Assembly: GCA_021163175.1 (NCBI GenBank)
Contig: JAGGXG010000072.1
Span: 1-20,891 of the forward strand
Source of the DNA: Thermoplasmata archaeon
GTDB taxonomy: Archaea > Thermoplasmatota > E2 > UBA202 > JdFR-43
DNA: 20,891 nt
Direction: 5' to 3'
Positions within the stretch are counted from its first letter, which is position 1. Each line of letters opens with the position of its first letter. Both the position numbers and the translations under genes were made by a program. The notes under the pieces are model-generated. The model did no database searches and was not told the DNA's origin. It worked only from the letters and a program-made list of their open reading frames with translations. This document shows positions 1-6,467 of this stretch, piece by piece.

Positions 1-16
1 TGATATAATAGCATTC

Positions 17-115
17 CTATGCTCTTTTTACATTGCTTTTTCTTTCTCTAACAAAAATTTTCTTCTCTTCTATCCATTTCGCTATCCTTTCGATTATTCC
101 CATCTCCTCATTCAT
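17..115 (-). CDS. possible 32-residue leaderless mini-protein
   Basis: A short reading frame of 32 codons on the minus strand starts with ATG at 115 and ends with TAG at 17-19. The peptide begins MNEEMGIIERIAKWIEEKK and continues as a basic tail, so it would be a charged, probably helical peptide. What supports it is position: a TATA-like box (TAATTTTATAG, 136-146 on the minus strand) is centred 26 bases before the ATG, the same geometry as the confident genes of this window. There is no ribosome site, as expected for a leaderless start. No family is recognised. It may equally be a chance frame behind a promoter for a non-coding RNA running off the left edge. Low confidence. Confidence 0.3.
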   Translation of the reverse strand: MNEEMGIIERIAKWIEEKKIFVRERKSNVKRA

Positions 116-135
116 GGGAAAAATTAAGGAGGAAC

Positions 136-146
136 TATAAAATTAT
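136..146 (-). promoter_or_regulatory. TATA-like box for the left-edge transcript
   Basis: TAATTTTATAG read on the minus strand, centred 26 bases before the ATG at 115. The spacing matches the TATA-to-ATG distance of the other leaderless genes here. A tandem octamer lies about 20 bases further upstream. Confidence 0.4.
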
Positions 147-164
147 TCTTAAGTTGATGGTCTC

Positions 165-180
165 GACTACAAGACTACAA
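165..180. repeat. perfect tandem octamer GACTACAA x2
   Basis: GACTACAA occurs twice head to tail (165-172 and 173-180) in the gap between the mini-ORF promoter and the end of the CBS gene. It lies just upstream of the minus-strand TATA-like box, where an archaeal regulator could bind. It may also be a simple replication slip; nothing here decides this. Confidence 0.5.
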
Positions 181-214
181 AAATTTTATATTTATCCATG
201 ATTTATGTCTTCAT

Positions 215-229
215 GAAAATAAAAAGAAG
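215..229 (-). terminator. T-rich terminator-like tract after the CBS-HPF gene
   Basis: Read on the minus strand the tract is CTTCTTTTTATTTTC, starting about 24 bases after the stop codon of the CBS-HPF gene. Archaeal RNA polymerase stops at such T-rich stretches without needing a hairpin. This would end the hsp20-cdc48-CBS transcript. Confidence 0.35.
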
Positions 230-252
230 ATAATTGTTTATTCCTTTTTATT

Positions 253-1335
253 TCATTTCTCTTTTATTTTATCCAAGTGTTTTTCCATGGCTTTTATGGC
301 GTTTTTCAATGCATTGTGAAAGCCATAGCCTTCATCGCTCGCGACAAATACACCTTTTGGACTCGTTATCCTTATTTGAACATATATCAATGGCAGTCCA
401 TGCTTCTTTTCCTTATGCTGCTTTAAATAGATGTAAATGTAGCCATTTTCAAGCAAACTTTTGTATTTTCTCTTGAATGAATCAAGAATGGCGAGAGCCT
501 CTTCTTTATCGAAGCCCTCTATTTTGTACAGTTCGCCGCAAAACTGTATGAAAATCTTTTCCTCTTTTCCTGCCCTTGCAATTGGCTCAAGCAGATCACG
601 CTTTGTGACCAATCCGATAAGCTTGTCATCCTTTGCAATAAGCATTCCTCCTATGTTTCGATTTATTATTTCTTTTATGACATCTTTTGTTTTTGCATCT
701 GGAGGCATTGTAAATGGCGTTTCTTGCATCACGCCCTTGACTGGTATCTTCAAATACCTTTTTTTCTCTGCAACAAATTCTCCGTATTCTGGCTTATCTT
801 CTGGATGCACAACTTTTTCCATCAAATCGTGCATTGTTATTATTCCAACAAGTTTTTCGCCATCTATGACAGGAAGGCGAGATATATTTTTTGCCTTAAA
901 TAGCTTGATTACCTTCCCAATGTTGTCATTTGGTGAAACAGAAACAATATCTTTTGAGATGAAATTTTCTATAGGTAAATCACCTATTGAGGGCGTTATC
1001 TTGAGCAATATGTCATCTGCTTTCACCACTCCAATCAGTTTTTCTCCATCAAAGACGGGCAATTGATAGATATCGTTTTCAAGCATAAGGCGGGCTATTT
1101 CTTCAACAGGTTCATCTATCCTTAGCTTTGGAGCATGTCTTACGAAGCTTTTTACCTTTGCATTTGGTGGAAGCTTTGCCCTCAAAATTTCTTTTTGAAC
1201 AAGCATTCCATGATATTTGTTTCCCTCCATTACAACAATGGAATCTGTTTCTTCAAATAAAGAAAGAGCATGAGAGATTGTTTCGCTGGCATCTATGACG
1301 CGGAATTCATTGCTTAATATATCCTTTGCAATCAT
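253..1335 (-). CDS. four-CBS-domain protein with HPF/RaiA-like C-terminal domain
   Basis: A 360-residue cytoplasmic protein. Four CBS motifs can be traced at about residues 1-55, 60-115, 122-175 and 198-253, each with the hydrophobic 'LPVFDGEKLIGVV' or 'RLPVIDGEKLVGII' core. Two Bateman modules of this sort usually bind adenine nucleotides or S-adenosylmethionine. Residues about 258-360 form a separate alpha/beta domain ending in TSPKGVFVASDEGYGFHNAL and a basic helix, a pattern that resembles ribosome hibernation factors (HPF/RaiA, S30AE). The inferred job is a nucleotide-sensing ribosome-associated or RNA-binding regulator. The ATG at 1335 overlaps the cdc48 stop (ATGA), and GGAGGCG lies at 1341-1347 just upstream, so translation is probably coupled. 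It is the last gene of the hsp20-cdc48 operon. The CBS assignment is firm; the HPF assignment rests on pattern likeness only. Confidence 0.85.
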   Translation of the reverse strand: MIAKDILSNEFRVIDASETISHALSLFEETDSIVVMEGNKYHGMLVQKEILRAKLPPNAKVKSFVRHAPKLRIDEPVEEIARLMLENDIYQLPVFDGEKLIGVVKADDILLKITPSIGDLPIENFISKDIVSVSPNDNIGKVIKLFKAKNISRLPVIDGEKLVGIITMHDLMEKVVHPEDKPEYGEFVAEKKRYLKIPVKGVMQETPFTMPPDAKTKDVIKEIINRNIGGMLIAKDDKLIGLVTKRDLLEPIARAGKEEKIFIQFCGELYKIEGFDKEEALAILDSFKRKYKSLLENGYIYIYLKQHKEKKHGLPLIYVQIRITSPKGVFVASDEGYGFHNALKNAIKAMEKHLDKIKEK

Positions 1336-3506
1336 TGTTTCGCCTCCTTTTCAAATTTTTCTGCAATTTGTATGTAGTGCTGCAAATCTTCCTTTGATAT
1401 TGGCTTTACTGTCTTCAAAGCTTCTTCGAAATGCCTCTTGTGTATCTTCAGGTTCTTCAACTTCTCCTTATCAAATTTTCCTTCATTGATGTATTCTCTT
1501 ATCGCTGCCATCACTGCCTCATTACACACAGCTGCAATATCAGCTCCAGTGTAGCCATCTGTCTTTTCTGCAAGCTCTTCTATGCTAACATCTTTGGCAA
1601 GAGGCTTTTTCCTCGTATGTATCTTGAAAATTTCTTTTCTTGCTTCTTTGTCAGGCGGTGGTATGTAAATCAGGCGGTCGAATCTTCCGGGGCGCAATAA
1701 AGCGGGATCAATTATGTCTGGCCTGTTCGTAGCTGCTATTACTGTAACGTCTCTCAACTCTTCCAAGCCATCCAACTCGGTCAAAATCTGGCTTATGACC
1801 CGCTCAGTAACATGGCTGTCGCCAATGCTTCCCCTTGCTGGAGCAATGGCATCTATCTCATCAAAGAAAATAACGCATGGCGCTGCCTGCCTTGCCTTAC
1901 GGAATGTTTCTCTTACGGCTCTCTCACTCTCTCCAACCCATTTGCTCAGGAACTCCGGCCCCTTAACGCTTATGAAATTTGCCTCGCTTTCTGTAGCTAC
2001 AGCCTTTGCAAGCAACGTTTTTCCAGTGCCAGGTGGCCCGTATAGCAATATGCCCTTTGGAGGTTTCGCATCCATTTTATGGAATATTTCTGCATATTTC
2101 AATGGCCATTCTACAGCTTCTCTCAACTTTTGCTTTACATCTTCAAGTCCACCAATATCATCCCAGTGAACATTTGGCGATTCTATAACGACTTCTCTTA
2201 GTGCAGATGGACTCATCGATTTGAAGGCGTCGTAGAAATCCTTCTCCGTAACCTCTATCTTGTTGAGTATCTCAGCAGGAATCTTATCAGCTTCAAGATC
2301 TATTTCTGGAAGAATGCGTCGCAAAGCTCTTATGGCTGCTTCCTTGCATAAAGCAGCGAGGTCAGCGCCAGAGTAGCCGTGTGTCATCTCCGCAATCTTA
2401 TCCAGATCAACATCTTTGGCAAGAGGCATACCTCTTGTATGTATCTCGAGTATCTCCTTCCTTCCCTTCTTATCCGGTATTCCTATTTCTATTTCCCTAT
2501 CAAATCTTCCAGGTCGCCTCAAGGCAGGATCTATTGCATTTATTCTGTTTGTTGCCCCTATAACAACGACTTTCCCCCTCTCTTCCAGCCCATCCATTAA
2601 AGCGAGTAATTGAGCAACTATTCTTCGCTCAACCTCTCCATGGACTTCTTCTCTCTTAGGAGCTATGGAATCAATCTCATCTATGAATATTATTGAAGGA
2701 GCATTTTCCTGCGCCTCTTTAAAAACATTTCTCAAATTTTCCTCGCTTTCTCCATAATACTTGCTCATTATCTCTGGCCCGCTCAAAGAATAGAAATTTG
2801 CATTTGTTTCATTGGCCACAGCCTTTGCAAGCAGTGTTTTTCCAGTGCCAGGCGGCCCATGCAGCAATACGCCTTTTGGAGCCTCTATGCCCAGGCGTTC
2901 AAACAGTTCAGGGTGCTTCAATGGCAGCTCTATCATTTCTCTGACCATCTTGATTTCATTCTCAAGTCCTCCTATATCTTCATATGTCACACGAGGAATC
3001 TTTGTTTCTTCTTTTGCAGGTTTCTCGCTAATCTTTATTTCAGTTGAATCTCCGATAATGACTGCCTCACTCGCAGGAGAAAAACTTGTTACAACGAGAT
3101 CAAGCTTTCTTCCCATTATGTTCAATTCTATTACATCTCCTTTGGTGACAACATGACCGTTAAGGAGTTGCAGTAGATAACCTTCTGCTCCAACTATGCG
3201 TAGCTCTTCTGTTGGAGCAAGGGTAACGCGCTCAGCCTGCTTTGCCACAGCCTTTCTAACTTTAACCTTATCATCTATGCTGACTCCTGCATTTCTTCTT
3301 GTTGTTCCATCTATCCTTATGTTTTCCTTTCCAGCATCTTCAGGATAGCCAGGCCAGTAAATGCATGCTGTTTTTTTCTTTCCCTCGATGACTATAACAT
3401 CTCCAGCAACAAGTCCCATTTCCTTTGCAACGTTGGGGTCAATTCTAGCTATTCCTCGCCCAACGTCCCTGCTCCTAGCTTCATCTACCTTTAATATCTT
3501 TTCCAT
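1332..3506 (-). CDS. cdc48: Cdc48/VAT-type AAA+ ATPase (VCP-like)
   Basis: A 724-residue unfoldase of the Cdc48/p97/VAT family, which forms a hexamer that extracts and unfolds proteins, in archaea handing them to the 20S proteasome. Residues 1 to about 160 are the double-psi barrel N-domain. D1 has Walker A GPPGTGKT (217-224) and Walker B IIFIDEID (272-279). D2 has Walker A GPPGTGKT (490-497) and Walker B VIFFDEID (545-552). Both second regions of homology keep their arginines (PALRRPGRFDR and PALLRPGRFDR). Length matches the family. An in-frame GTG at 3515 exists but lies inside the AGGAGGTGA ribosome site, so I take the ATG at 3506. It follows hsp20 by 43 bases and has its own TATA-like box. 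The C-terminus (KFEKEAKQ) shows no evident HbYX proteasome-docking motif. Confidence 0.97.
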   Translation of the reverse strand: MEKILKVDEARSRDVGRGIARIDPNVAKEMGLVAGDVIVIEGKKKTACIYWPGYPEDAGKENIRIDGTTRRNAGVSIDDKVKVRKAVAKQAERVTLAPTEELRIVGAEGYLLQLLNGHVVTKGDVIELNIMGRKLDLVVTSFSPASEAVIIGDSTEIKISEKPAKEETKIPRVTYEDIGGLENEIKMVREMIELPLKHPELFERLGIEAPKGVLLHGPPGTGKTLLAKAVANETNANFYSLSGPEIMSKYYGESEENLRNVFKEAQENAPSIIFIDEIDSIAPKREEVHGEVERRIVAQLLALMDGLEERGKVVVIGATNRINAIDPALRRPGRFDREIEIGIPDKKGRKEILEIHTRGMPLAKDVDLDKIAEMTHGYSGADLAALCKEAAIRALRRILPEIDLEADKIPAEILNKIEVTEKDFYDAFKSMSPSALREVVIESPNVHWDDIGGLEDVKQKLREAVEWPLKYAEIFHKMDAKPPKGILLYGPPGTGKTLLAKAVATESEANFISVKGPEFLSKWVGESERAVRETFRKARQAAPCVIFFDEIDAIAPARGSIGDSHVTERVISQILTELDGLEELRDVTVIAATNRPDIIDPALLRPGRFDRLIYIPPPDKEARKEIFKIHTRKKPLAKDVSIEELAEKTDGYTGADIAAVCNEAVMAAIREYINEGKFDKEKLKNLKIHKRHFEEALKTVKPISKEDLQHYIQIAEKFEKEAKQ

Positions 3507-3511
3507 TTCAA

Positions 3512-3520
3512 TCACCTCCT
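3512..3520 (-). promoter_or_regulatory. strong ribosome-binding site of cdc48
   Basis: AGGAGGTGA on the minus strand ends 5 bases before the ATG at 3506. Its internal GTG (3513-3515) is in frame with cdc48, but using it would consume the ribosome site, so this element fixes the start at 3506. Confidence 0.85.
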
Positions 3521-3540
3521 AAAAAATAAGCAGAAGGAAG

Positions 3541-3550
3541 AATATAAATT
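3541..3550 (-). promoter_or_regulatory. TATA-like box of cdc48
   Basis: AATTTATATT on the minus strand, touching the hsp20 stop codon and centred about 25 bases before the cdc48 ribosome site. It would give cdc48 an additional promoter of its own with a short leader that carries the ribosome site. Confidence 0.5.
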
Positions 3551-4104
3551 TACTTGATTTGTATTTTCTTGCCCTTCTTCTTTGGTTTAAGCTTCTTTAG
3601 CTCGATGTCTAAAACGCCGTTCTGATAGGTTGCTTTCGCTGATTTCTCGTCCACTTCTGCTGGCAGCTCTACTTCCTTATAATACTTCCTGTCTGGATTG
3701 TCGACTTTGATTATGAGTTTGTTATTGTCCACGATTTCAAGGTCAATGTCTTCCTTTTTGACTCCTGGAACTTCTGCTGTCACACTTATCTTATCATCGC
3801 TTTCTATCACGTCAACCAGTGGCTCTCTCACTGATTCTTCAGTTATTATTCCTTTGCCCACATTGCCGAATTCTCTGAACTGTGGTTTGCCATCTGGTCC
3901 AATGCGGAAACTCCATCCATAGACTATTGGCTTGCCCTCGCCAATCTTCCCTTCCATTGCCTCTCTGAGTATCCTGTTGATATGTCGTTGCATTTGCCTA
4001 AATCTCTCATCGAAATCTTCGAAGATGTCCTCGAAGCCCCATGACGGCCAATCCTCAAACCAATCAAATGGACTCCTATCCTTCTTATCCTTTCTCTCCA
4101 CCAT
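3550..4104 (-). CDS. hsp20: Hsp20 small heat shock protein
   Basis: A 184-residue small heat shock protein, an ATP-independent holdase that binds unfolding proteins in the cytoplasm. The N-terminal arm (about 1-80) is acidic and rich in Trp and Phe (for example SPFDWFEDWPSWGFEDIFED). The alpha-crystallin domain follows (about 85-176), with AEVPGVKKEDIDLEI, a typical beta-strand run and NGVLDIELKK. The C-terminus ends in KKIQIK, an I-x-I type tail used for oligomer contacts. An upstream in-frame TTG at 4122 is possible, but GAGGTG at 4111-4116 sits 6 bases before the ATG at 4104, so I use that ATG. It heads the hsp20-cdc48-CBS operon and faces a zinc-ribbon gene across a short divergent promoter region. 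Confidence 0.95.
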   Translation of the reverse strand: MVERKDKKDRSPFDWFEDWPSWGFEDIFEDFDERFRQMQRHINRILREAMEGKIGEGKPIVYGWSFRIGPDGKPQFREFGNVGKGIITEESVREPLVDVIESDDKISVTAEVPGVKKEDIDLEIVDNNKLIIKVDNPDRKYYKEVELPAEVDEKSAKATYQNGVLDIELKKLKPKKKGKKIQIK

Positions 4105-4110
4105 TTTCAC

Positions 4111-4116
4111 CACCTC
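4111..4116 (-). promoter_or_regulatory. ribosome-binding site of hsp20
   Basis: GAGGTG on the minus strand, 6 bases before the ATG at 4104. It argues against the upstream TTG at 4122, which would have no ribosome site and would lie at about the predicted transcription start. Confidence 0.7.
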
Positions 4117-4135
4117 AAACAATAAAAAAGCACTA

Positions 4136-4145
4136 CTATAAATAA
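4136..4145 (-). promoter_or_regulatory. TATA-like box of hsp20
   Basis: TTATTTATAG on the minus strand, centred about 36 bases before the ATG. This predicts a leader of roughly ten bases that just contains the ribosome site. It is back to back with the box of the zinc-ribbon gene, 9 bases away. Confidence 0.6.
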
Positions 4146-4154
4146 TTTTCGGTC

Positions 4155-4164
4155 AATTTTTAAG
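4155..4164 (+). promoter_or_regulatory. TATA-like box of the zinc-ribbon gene
   Basis: AATTTTTAAG centred about 24 bases before the ATG at 4184, which predicts a leaderless transcript. Only 9 bases separate it from the hsp20 box on the other strand, so one bound regulator could affect both genes. Confidence 0.5.
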
Positions 4165-4183
4165 GGTTGCAAGCATAAAAATT

Positions 4184-4432
4184 ATGATTGTCAGATGCCC
4201 AAATTGTGACTATGAATTTGTGATTGGCAACGAAACCACAGGACAATGCCCGAGATGCAAAATAAAGCTTGCTTTTGTTAAAGGAAATGAAGTGGTGGAG
4301 AAGGTTGATATTAAAAAAATAGAGCAGGAGATAGATGCCATTCCAGCCACATCAAGAAAACCCGATATAGACATTGAAGAAATCGATGAAGGCGTTGACA
4401 TTGAAAGAAAAGTGGATGAACTCATAGGCTGA
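4184..4432 (+). CDS. small zinc-ribbon protein, acidic C-terminal half
   Basis: An 82-residue protein with one N-terminal treble-clef/zinc-ribbon signature, CPNC (residues 5-8) and CPRC (residues 22-25), which should hold one zinc ion. The rest is a strongly acidic, probably extended or helical tail (for example PDIDIEEIDEGVDIERKVDE). Many archaeal proteins of this design are transcription- or RNA-associated adaptors, but no named family is recognised, so function stays open. The ATG at 4184 has no ribosome site and sits 24 bases after a TATA-like box, so it is probably leaderless. The gene is divergent from hsp20, and its last 11 bases overlap the tail of the convergent MBL hydrolase gene. 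Confidence 0.8.
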   Translation: MIVRCPNCDYEFVIGNETTGQCPRCKIKLAFVKGNEVVEKVDIKKIEQEIDAIPATSRKPDIDIEEIDEGVDIERKVDELIG

Positions 4433-5057
4433 AGACCCATATTTCCTTTTCATTTGGGATATCTTCCTTTTCAATTTCAATTTCATTTGCAACATGCCTT
4501 GCTGGAATGTCTTTTGCTATCTCAATAAATTTTTCAAGCCTGTCTATTGGCAGCGATAGCCCTTCTATTTTATAATGCATTGGAACAATTATTTTGGTGT
4601 CGATTTTTCTGCTCAATTCATATGCTTCTCTGGCATCTATCGTAAAGACGCCTCCAACTGGAACAAAAAGCATATCTATTTTTCCTATTCTTTTTATCGT
4701 CTCGTCATCAAGCATGTGGCCAAGATCGCCAACATGCAAAAATGAAATGAAGTCATAATTAACTTTATACATATTTATTTCCCCTCTTTTGCCTCCTTTT
4801 TCTTTATCATGATATGCTTTTATAGCCTCTATTTCTATTCCTTTTATGTGTTTGCTTTCTCTTACAACAATGCTCCCTTCTTTTTCAACAACTCTCGTTT
4901 GATTATGATCGAAATGATCATGCGTTACCAATATCACATCCGCTTTAACCTTTGGCGGCGCAATGCCGATGGAGGCGCCGTCGTGCGGGTCTATAACGAG
5001 TGTCATGCCATTGGAAAACTCGAAACATGAATGACCATGCCATCTTATCCTTATCAT
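4422..5057 (-). CDS. MBL-fold metal-dependent hydrolase, UPF0173-like
   Basis: A 211-residue single-domain metallo-beta-lactamase-fold protein. The metal-binding signature THDHFDH is at residues 45-51, preceded by the N-terminal IRWHGHSCFEF and VIDPHDG strands typical of the UPF0173 (YtkL-like) group. Further likely metal ligands lie in HVGDLGH and in VPMHYK near residue 165. Proteins of this group are poorly defined hydrolases; a substrate cannot be named. An in-frame GTG at 5069 lies inside the ribosome site GAGGTG (5067-5072). The ATG at 5057, which overlaps the upstream stop by ATGA, gives the expected MIRIRWHGHS start. It is the second gene of a two-gene operon with the helix-hairpin-helix protein. 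Confidence 0.88.
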   Translation of the reverse strand: MIRIRWHGHSCFEFSNGMTLVIDPHDGASIGIAPPKVKADVILVTHDHFDHNQTRVVEKEGSIVVRESKHIKGIEIEAIKAYHDKEKGGKRGEINMYKVNYDFISFLHVGDLGHMLDDETIKRIGKIDMLFVPVGGVFTIDAREAYELSRKIDTKIIVPMHYKIEGLSLPIDRLEKFIEIAKDIPARHVANEIEIEKEDIPNEKEIWVFSL

Positions 5058-5485
5058 TTTCTCCACCACCTCTTTTTAATTTTATATGGAACACCATCAT
5101 ACCATTCTCCATTGAACCATAGTTTTGGTTTTTTTGAAAGATAGATGGCAACTTTTTCATTCTCAACCTTTTGCTTTATTTCATCAAAATTCCCCTGGAA
5201 AATCTTTGCATCGTGCCAATATTCTTTTATTTTTACTCTTGCTTTTCCATCTTCTATCTCAATGAATGATATTTTTGGAATCTCCTCAATTATTATTGCT
5301 TTTGCCATTCCAGCAATTTTTCTAGCCTCTTCCTTCCAGCCCCTTATTTTTTCTATTTTAATGCCTGTTTTTTCTGCAATTTCTTTTTCACTTGATACTG
5401 CAAGTTCTTCCAGGCTTTTTATACCAGCTTCTTTTAACTTTTTTTCATAAACTTTTCCAATTCCCTTAACAATCTTCAAATCCAT
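5054..5485 (-). CDS. helix-hairpin-helix domain protein
   Basis: A 143-residue protein. Residues 1 to about 60 form a helix-hairpin-helix module: IVKGIGKVYEKKLKEAGI carries the hairpin Gly-x-Gly, followed by SLEELA and a second IAEKTGIKIEKI unit, as in the N-termini of RadA and in DUF4332-like proteins. Such modules bind DNA backbone or mediate protein contacts. The C-terminal half has several beta strands, then WFNGEWYDGVPYKIKKRWWRK-type aromatic and basic residues that would suit nucleic-acid binding; its family is unknown. An ATG at 5506 exists, but it lies within the TATA-like box, so I use the ATG at 5485, 24 bases downstream. The gene is coupled by ATGA to the MBL hydrolase and diverges from the HisA-like operon. 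Confidence 0.75.
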   Translation of the reverse strand: MDLKIVKGIGKVYEKKLKEAGIKSLEELAVSSEKEIAEKTGIKIEKIRGWKEEARKIAGMAKAIIIEEIPKISFIEIEDGKARVKIKEYWHDAKIFQGNFDEIKQKVENEKVAIYLSKKPKLWFNGEWYDGVPYKIKKRWWRK

Positions 5486-5503
5486 ATTGATAAAAATGAT
5501 GTT

Positions 5504-5521
5504 CATATAAAAGCTTTTTAA
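5504..5521. promoter_or_regulatory. symmetric divergent promoter, two abutting TATA-like boxes
   Basis: The minus-strand box CTTTTATATG (5504-5513) and the plus-strand box CTTTTTAA (5514-5521) share an exact palindrome AAAAGCTTTT (5509-5518). Its centre lies 28.5 bases from both start codons, ATG 5485 (minus) and ATG 5542 (plus). Both genes should be leaderless. TBP probably cannot occupy both boxes at once, so the two operons may compete for one site. Confidence 0.65.
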
Positions 5522-5541
5522 CTCGAAGCTTTATTAATTAG

Positions 5542-6018
5542 ATGGACAGGTTTCCATTGATAAAAGTGAGGAAAGGAAAAATAATGAAGGATGACAAAAT
5601 AATCAAAAAAGATGTTGTTGGTTATATAGAAAACCTTGCAAAGGAATATGGGGGTGTATATGCAATAGATTTGGATGGCTACAGGAAAAATTCAGCTAAC
5701 TTGGGCTTGTATAAAAAGGTGGCTCGCCACCTTTGGATAGATGCATATCCAAGATATGCTGAAGATGTTATGGATTTAACAATCATTGGCACAGATAGAA
5801 TCACCATATGGAATATGGATGAAAGCATGCTGAAAGAAGTGAAGGAAATGATAGAAAAAGATGTTTATCTTTCCGGCAAAGATGTTTCTAAAGTGGCGAG
5901 ATTGGCAAAAAAATATGGATTCAAAGGAATTGTTTTGCATGAAGGGCAAGATATAAAAGAAGACATTGAAACATGGAAAATTTATTTAAATGAATATGTT
6001 GTAAAGAGGATAAGATGA
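5542..6018 (+). CDS. short HisA-related protein of unknown function
   Basis: A 158-residue protein whose middle resembles the HisA-type TIM-barrel group. VYAIDLDGYRKNSANLGLYK matches the strand with the first Asp of HisA-like proteins, and LWIDAYPRYAEDVMDL followed by GTDRITIW matches the 'W-D-A-G-R...D...G' segment with its phosphate-side strand. HisA enzymes and their relatives are about 230-250 residues; this one is about two thirds of that and the C-terminal glycine-rich phosphate-binding turns are not evident. It could be a shortened barrel, a half-barrel or a regulatory relative. No histidine-biosynthesis gene is nearby. It opens a plus-strand operon, overlaps DUF2240 by ATGA, and starts 24 bases after the TATA-like box at 5514-5521. 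Confidence 0.5.
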   Translation: MDRFPLIKVRKGKIMKDDKIIKKDVVGYIENLAKEYGGVYAIDLDGYRKNSANLGLYKKVARHLWIDAYPRYAEDVMDLTIIGTDRITIWNMDESMLKEVKEMIEKDVYLSGKDVSKVARLAKKYGFKGIVLHEGQDIKEDIETWKIYLNEYVVKRIR

Positions 6019-6467
6019 GTCTCGAAAAACTTATCGCATTTCTATTTCAAACAACCGGAAAAGACAGGCTTACAGAAAAGGAGATATACATGATATTATC
6101 CTTCAAACTTGGATGGCTTACTCCAGCTGAAGGAAAAAAAGCGATTCAAAAAGCTCTGGAAAAAAATTTGATAAAAAAAGAAGGAGAGGAAATAATTCCA
6201 AATTTTGATTACAAAAGCATTGATATTCCTTTTGAATTTAAATTTGATTCAAAAATGCTTGAAGTGGAGGAAGATTTTTATTCAAAAATAGTGGCAAGAA
6301 TAGTGGGAAGCAAAAACATCGGAGAAAAGAAGGTGAGGAAAGAAATCGAAGAACTTGCGGAAAAAAATGATATATATAAGGAGGTTGCTGCCCTTGTTAT
6401 AGCAAAAAGATATGGCGTGGAAATAGATGATTTAATTGATGAGGCATGGAAAATGGTGAAGAAATGA
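6015..6467 (+). CDS. DUF2240 family archaeal protein
   Basis: A 150-residue protein matching, by memory of the pattern, the archaeal DUF2240 family: an N-terminal winged-helix-like part with 'LTEKEIYMILSFKLGWLTPAE', then a short 'LIKKEGEEIIPNFD' wing and 'DIPFEFKFD', then a C-terminal helical part rich in Lys and Glu. The winged-helix-like look suggests nucleic-acid binding, but the family has no settled role. The ATG at 6015 overlaps the stop of the HisA-like gene, and its own stop overlaps the ubiX start at 6464, so the three are probably translated as a coupled set. Confidence 0.7.
   Translation: MSLEKLIAFLFQTTGKDRLTEKEIYMILSFKLGWLTPAEGKKAIQKALEKNLIKKEGEEIIPNFDYKSIDIPFEFKFDSKMLEVEEDFYSKIVARIVGSKNIGEKKVRKEIEELAEKNDIYKEVAALVIAKRYGVEIDDLIDEAWKMVKK

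Noticed and set aside
461..1066. 201-codon open frame on the plus strand
   Set aside because: It is antisense to the CBS-HPF gene, has a Ser/Phe/Ile-rich composition typical of shadow frames, no promoter or ribosome site, and no recognisable domain.
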